This document shows positions 6,115 through 8,040 of a stretch of DNA of 8,040 bases, piece by piece. A program made the position numbers and the translations under genes. The notes under the pieces were generated by a model. The model saw only the letters and a program-made list of their open reading frames with translations, did not search any database and had not been told where the DNA came from. Location of the stretch: assembly GCA_015493185.1 (NCBI GenBank), contig WGDQ01000701.1:1-8040 (forward strand), in the 5' to 3' direction. Every line of letters begins with the position of its first letter. Position 1 is the stretch's first letter. Source of the stretch: Planctomycetaceae bacterium. Its GTDB lineage: Bacteria > Planctomycetota > Planctomycetia > Pirellulales > JAEUIK01.

Positions 6115-6119
6115 GGAGG
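6115..6119 (+). promoter_or_regulatory. Shine-Dalgarno site of the sugar transferase gene
   Basis: GGAGG lies 9 nt before the ATG at 6129. It is the strongest ribosome site in the window and fixes the start of the transferase. Confidence 0.65.
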
Positions 6120-6128
6120 CGAACACGG

Positions 6129-7517
6129 ATGTATCGTCGCCACGGACAGAAGCTAGGGCTCGTCTTTCTGGCCTGCGATCTGCTGGTTACGGCCGCGGCG
6201 TGGCTGGCCGCGTATGCACTTCGTTTCGGCTTGTGGCCCTCGCCCGGTGGTGTGCCGGCCTTTCATGCTGTGTTGGCGGGCCTGCCGCTGATTCTGCTGC
6301 TCAGCACTCTGGCCTATCGCTCCTGTGGGCTTTACGAAATCCACCGTTTGCGACAGTTGCCGCGCGAGTTGGGCGTGGTGTGTCGGGCTACGGGACTGCT
6401 GTTCGTGCTGACGATCACGCTAACCTTCTACCGACGCGACAGCTACGAATCGCGTTTGGCGCTTGCTCTGTTTCTGCTGCTCAACAGCGCCGGCCTGCTC
6501 ATGGCCCGTCGGCTCATCTGGCGTGTGCTGCGTCACCTTCGCCATCGGGGGCTCAACTACGGCCGGGCTTTGATTGTCGGCGCCGGCCGGACCGGCAAGC
6601 TCGTTGCGGAAACCATTCGCAACAACGGCTGGACTGGCCTGGAAGCTGTGGGGGTCGTCGACGATCCGCCGCCAACCGAACCGGCCTGGCTTCCGCGACT
6701 GGGCACCATCGATCAGCTACCTCGGCTCGTCTTGCAACACGACGCCGACCACGTGTTTCTCGCCTTGCCCTTGTCACGCTACGACGAACTGCCCCGAATC
6801 AATCGCCTGCTGAGCGATCTGCTCGTTGACGTGCAATTCGTGCCCGACGTGCCCGAGCTGGCCGGCATGAAACTGCGGATGCGCGAGGTCGACAACGTGG
6901 CCTTTATCAGCCTGCGCGAAAACCCACAGCTTGGTTGGCATCAAAACGCCAAGCGCGCCATGGATTTGGCGATCGCCGCCACCGGTCTGGTGCTGCTGGC
7001 CCCCCTGTTGCTCGGCTTGGCGCTATTGATCAAGCTCACCAGCCCAGGCCCGGTTTTCTATCGCCAGCAGCGGCGCGGGCTCAACGGCCGGCCCTTTCAG
7101 ATGCTCAAATTTCGTAGCATGCGGGTCGACGCCGAACGAGAAACCGGGCCCGTGTGGGCATCGCCCGCCGATCATCGCTGCACGCCGTTGGGCCGCTTCA
7201 TGCGACGATACAACCTCGACGAGTTGCCGCAGCTCTTCAACGTATTGACCGGTTCGATGAGTCTTGTCGGGCCGCGGCCCGAACGCGGCATTTTCGTCGA
7301 ACGCTTTCGCCAGCAGATTCCCAACTACGCGCAGCGCCATCGTGTCAAGGTGGGCATGACCGGCTGGGCACAAGTACACGGCTGGCGCGGCAACAGCTCA
7401 CTCCGGCGGCGCGTGCAATTCGATCTCTACTACATTGCCCATTGGTCGCTGTGGCTCGACCTGAAGATTCTCTGGCTCACCATTTGGCGCGGCTTTCGCC
7501 AACGTCATGCCTACTGA
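6129..7517 (+). CDS. Polyprenyl-phosphate sugar-1-phosphate transferase (polyisoprenyl glycosylphosphotransferase)
   Basis: This 462-residue inner-membrane enzyme moves a sugar-1-phosphate from a nucleotide sugar to a polyprenyl (undecaprenyl) phosphate, the first step of exopolysaccharide, capsule or O-antigen repeat synthesis. Four N-terminal membrane helices (about 9-31, 48-65, 84-101, 109-127) precede a Rossmann-like CoA_binding_3-type domain with IVGAGRTGKLV at 149-159. A membrane hairpin (about 280-302) leads to the bacterial sugar transferase domain, with KRAMD (275-279), KFRSMR (327-332), the catalytic Asp-Glu pair in DELPQL (D364, E365), GPRP (381-384) and GMTGWAQV (409-416). The order and length are those of the WcaJ/WbaP-like PHPT family. 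Which sugar it uses cannot be read from the sequence. GGAGG precedes the ATG. No other polysaccharide gene is visible nearby, and it is flanked by a 682-bp and a 373-bp gap, so it is probably transcribed alone. Confidence 0.93.
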   Translation: MYRRHGQKLGLVFLACDLLVTAAAWLAAYALRFGLWPSPGGVPAFHAVLAGLPLILLLSTLAYRSCGLYEIHRLRQLPRELGVVCRATGLLFVLTITLTFYRRDSYESRLALALFLLLNSAGLLMARRLIWRVLRHLRHRGLNYGRALIVGAGRTGKLVAETIRNNGWTGLEAVGVVDDPPPTEPAWLPRLGTIDQLPRLVLQHDADHVFLALPLSRYDELPRINRLLSDLLVDVQFVPDVPELAGMKLRMREVDNVAFISLRENPQLGWHQNAKRAMDLAIAATGLVLLAPLLLGLALLIKLTSPGPVFYRQQRRGLNGRPFQMLKFRSMRVDAERETGPVWASPADHRCTPLGRFMRRYNLDELPQLFNVLTGSMSLVGPRPERGIFVERFRQQIPNYAQRHRVKVGMTGWAQVHGWRGNSSLRRRVQFDLYYIAHWSLWLDLKILWLTIWRGFRQRHAY

Positions 7518-7890
7518 GCTACGGGGCGAGCGAACCTGCCGAAAAACTTCTACCACGTGGGCCGTTCCCCGCTGTGTGCCGTATTCACCCTCCCGTGGGC
7601 CCTGCTCCCGATCCCCTTCCGACGCACCCAGACGGGTCATCCTACCGGCTACCGGCAAAGGCTCGCCATATCGTTGCAGCCAACGCATCGCGCGCAATCG
7701 CACACACCGGTGGTCGACGTTTCTTGCCGTTTGTTGAAAAACGGGATCGTCAGCAAGAACAAGCTGGAAACAAGAAAGCTCACTGAAACCGGCCGCAGGC
7801 CTGACTGAAAGCCTGAAGAGAAGATATGCCGAATTTCGGCCGCCCCGCAGTTGGCCGGTTCCCAGGCCGCTCGCAGCCAGAATGAATTTC
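7518..7890. other. 373-bp convergent intergenic gap
   Basis: No gene is supported between the transferase stop and the end of the right-edge gene. Small repeats are present: a CCACGTGG palindrome (7553-7560), a 7-bp tandem CTACCGG (7642-7655) and the inverted repeats at 7787-7860. Open frames here, such as 7557-7808, have no start signal or protein-like character. Confidence 0.55.
7787..7860. terminator. Nested inverted repeats, possible bidirectional terminator region
   Basis: AACCGGCC (7787-7794) and GGCCGGTT (7853-7860) are a perfect 8-bp inverted repeat. Inside it are CAGGC/GCCTG (7796-7800 with 7811-7815) and GCCGA-ATT-TCGGC (7828-7840). On the minus strand this last hairpin is followed by the pyrimidine-rich ATATCTTCTCTTC, which suits a transcript end for the right-edge gene. 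Confidence 0.33.
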
Positions 7891-8040
7891 TCAATAGGCT
7901 GCTAGCTCCTGCTGAGCCACTCGCGAACTTTGTTCAAGCACGCGCGAGCGGACATCGAGCGGTTGCCGGTCGAACTCGCCCAGCGCCGCCCGCATCGTGG
8001 GACCGTGGACAGAATGCACCGCCTCCTCGATCACACGATA
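7891..8040 (-). CDS. C-terminal fragment of an unidentified protein (49 aa, cut at right edge)
   Basis: On the minus strand the frame is open from the last base of the window to a TGA at 7891-7893. The 49 visible residues (YRVIEEAVHSVHGPTMRAAL at the left end, VAQQELAAY at the C-terminus) are balanced in composition, mostly helix-forming, with regular hydrophobic spacing and no low-complexity bias, which makes this look like real coding sequence. The start lies outside the window. I recognise no family; the fragment is too short for a call. It converges on the sugar transferase gene across a 373-bp gap. Confidence 0.55.
   Translation of the reverse strand, partial: YRVIEEAVHSVHGPTMRAALGEFDRQPLDVRSRVLEQSSRVAQQELAAY

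Larger units (their letters stand above)
5447..6128. other. 682-bp gap between divergent genes
   Basis: The gap separates the monooxygenase (-) from the sugar transferase (+). No long gene is supported: frames open across it (for example 5650-6126 on the minus strand) give Arg/Ser/Ala/Cys-rich translations without domain character. It contains a possible 50-codon ORF (5476-5628, -) with an overlapping 19-codon ORF ahead of it, inverted repeats at 5772-5864, a candidate promoter (5950-5979, +) and the ribosome site of the transferase gene. Confidence 0.55.

Noticed and set aside
5650..6126. 158-codon minus-strand ORF in the divergent gap
   Set aside because: Its start coincides with the start region of the divergent transferase gene and its composition is typical of a chance frame in GC-rich DNA.
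1..8040. CRISPR array, tRNA, rRNA, insertion sequence or toxin-antitoxin pair
   Set aside because: I saw no regularly spaced repeats, cloverleaf, transposase motif, terminal repeats or paired small genes of that kind.

Overview
The window is GC-rich bacterial chromosome. Four complete protein genes and two genes cut by the window edges are well supported, and one small ORF is possible. Loose gene packing (five gaps, about a quarter of the sequence), weak or absent Shine-Dalgarno sites at several starts, an AsmA-like giant-protein tail and a zinc-ribbon membrane protein all suggest a planctomycete, perhaps of the Pirellulales type. That placement is an inference from general character; no marker gene is present.

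Layout from left to right: (1) the C-terminal 602 residues of an AsmA-like envelope protein (+, cut at the left edge); (2) a 448-bp gap with several stem-loops and a 12-bp tandem direct repeat; (3) a compact metallo-beta-lactamase-fold hydrolase (+, 2258-2998); (4) a short convergent gap with two hairpins; (5) a small zinc-ribbon protein with two membrane helices (-, 3086-3589) behind a perfect TATAAT; (6) a 414-bp gap with a probable terminator for the next gene; (7) a class B flavin-containing monooxygenase (-, 4004-5446); (8) a 682-bp divergent gap holding a possible 50-codon membrane ORF, structured DNA and a candidate promoter; (9) a polyprenyl-phosphate sugar-phosphate transferase that starts surface polysaccharide synthesis (+, 6129-7517); (10) a 373-bp convergent gap with inverted repeats; (11) the last 49 residues of an unidentified protein (-, cut at the right edge).

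The genes do not form an obvious operon or pathway. Orientation changes often and the gaps are wide, so most genes are probably transcribed singly. Two products, the AsmA-like protein and the sugar transferase, have envelope-related roles, but nothing visible links them. I found no mobile element, CRISPR array, tRNA, rRNA or toxin-antitoxin pair, and no convincing new multi-gene system. The items most worth a second look are the direct repeat ahead of the hydrolase gene, the overlapping mini-ORFs ahead of the monooxygenase, and the structured intergenic stretches.
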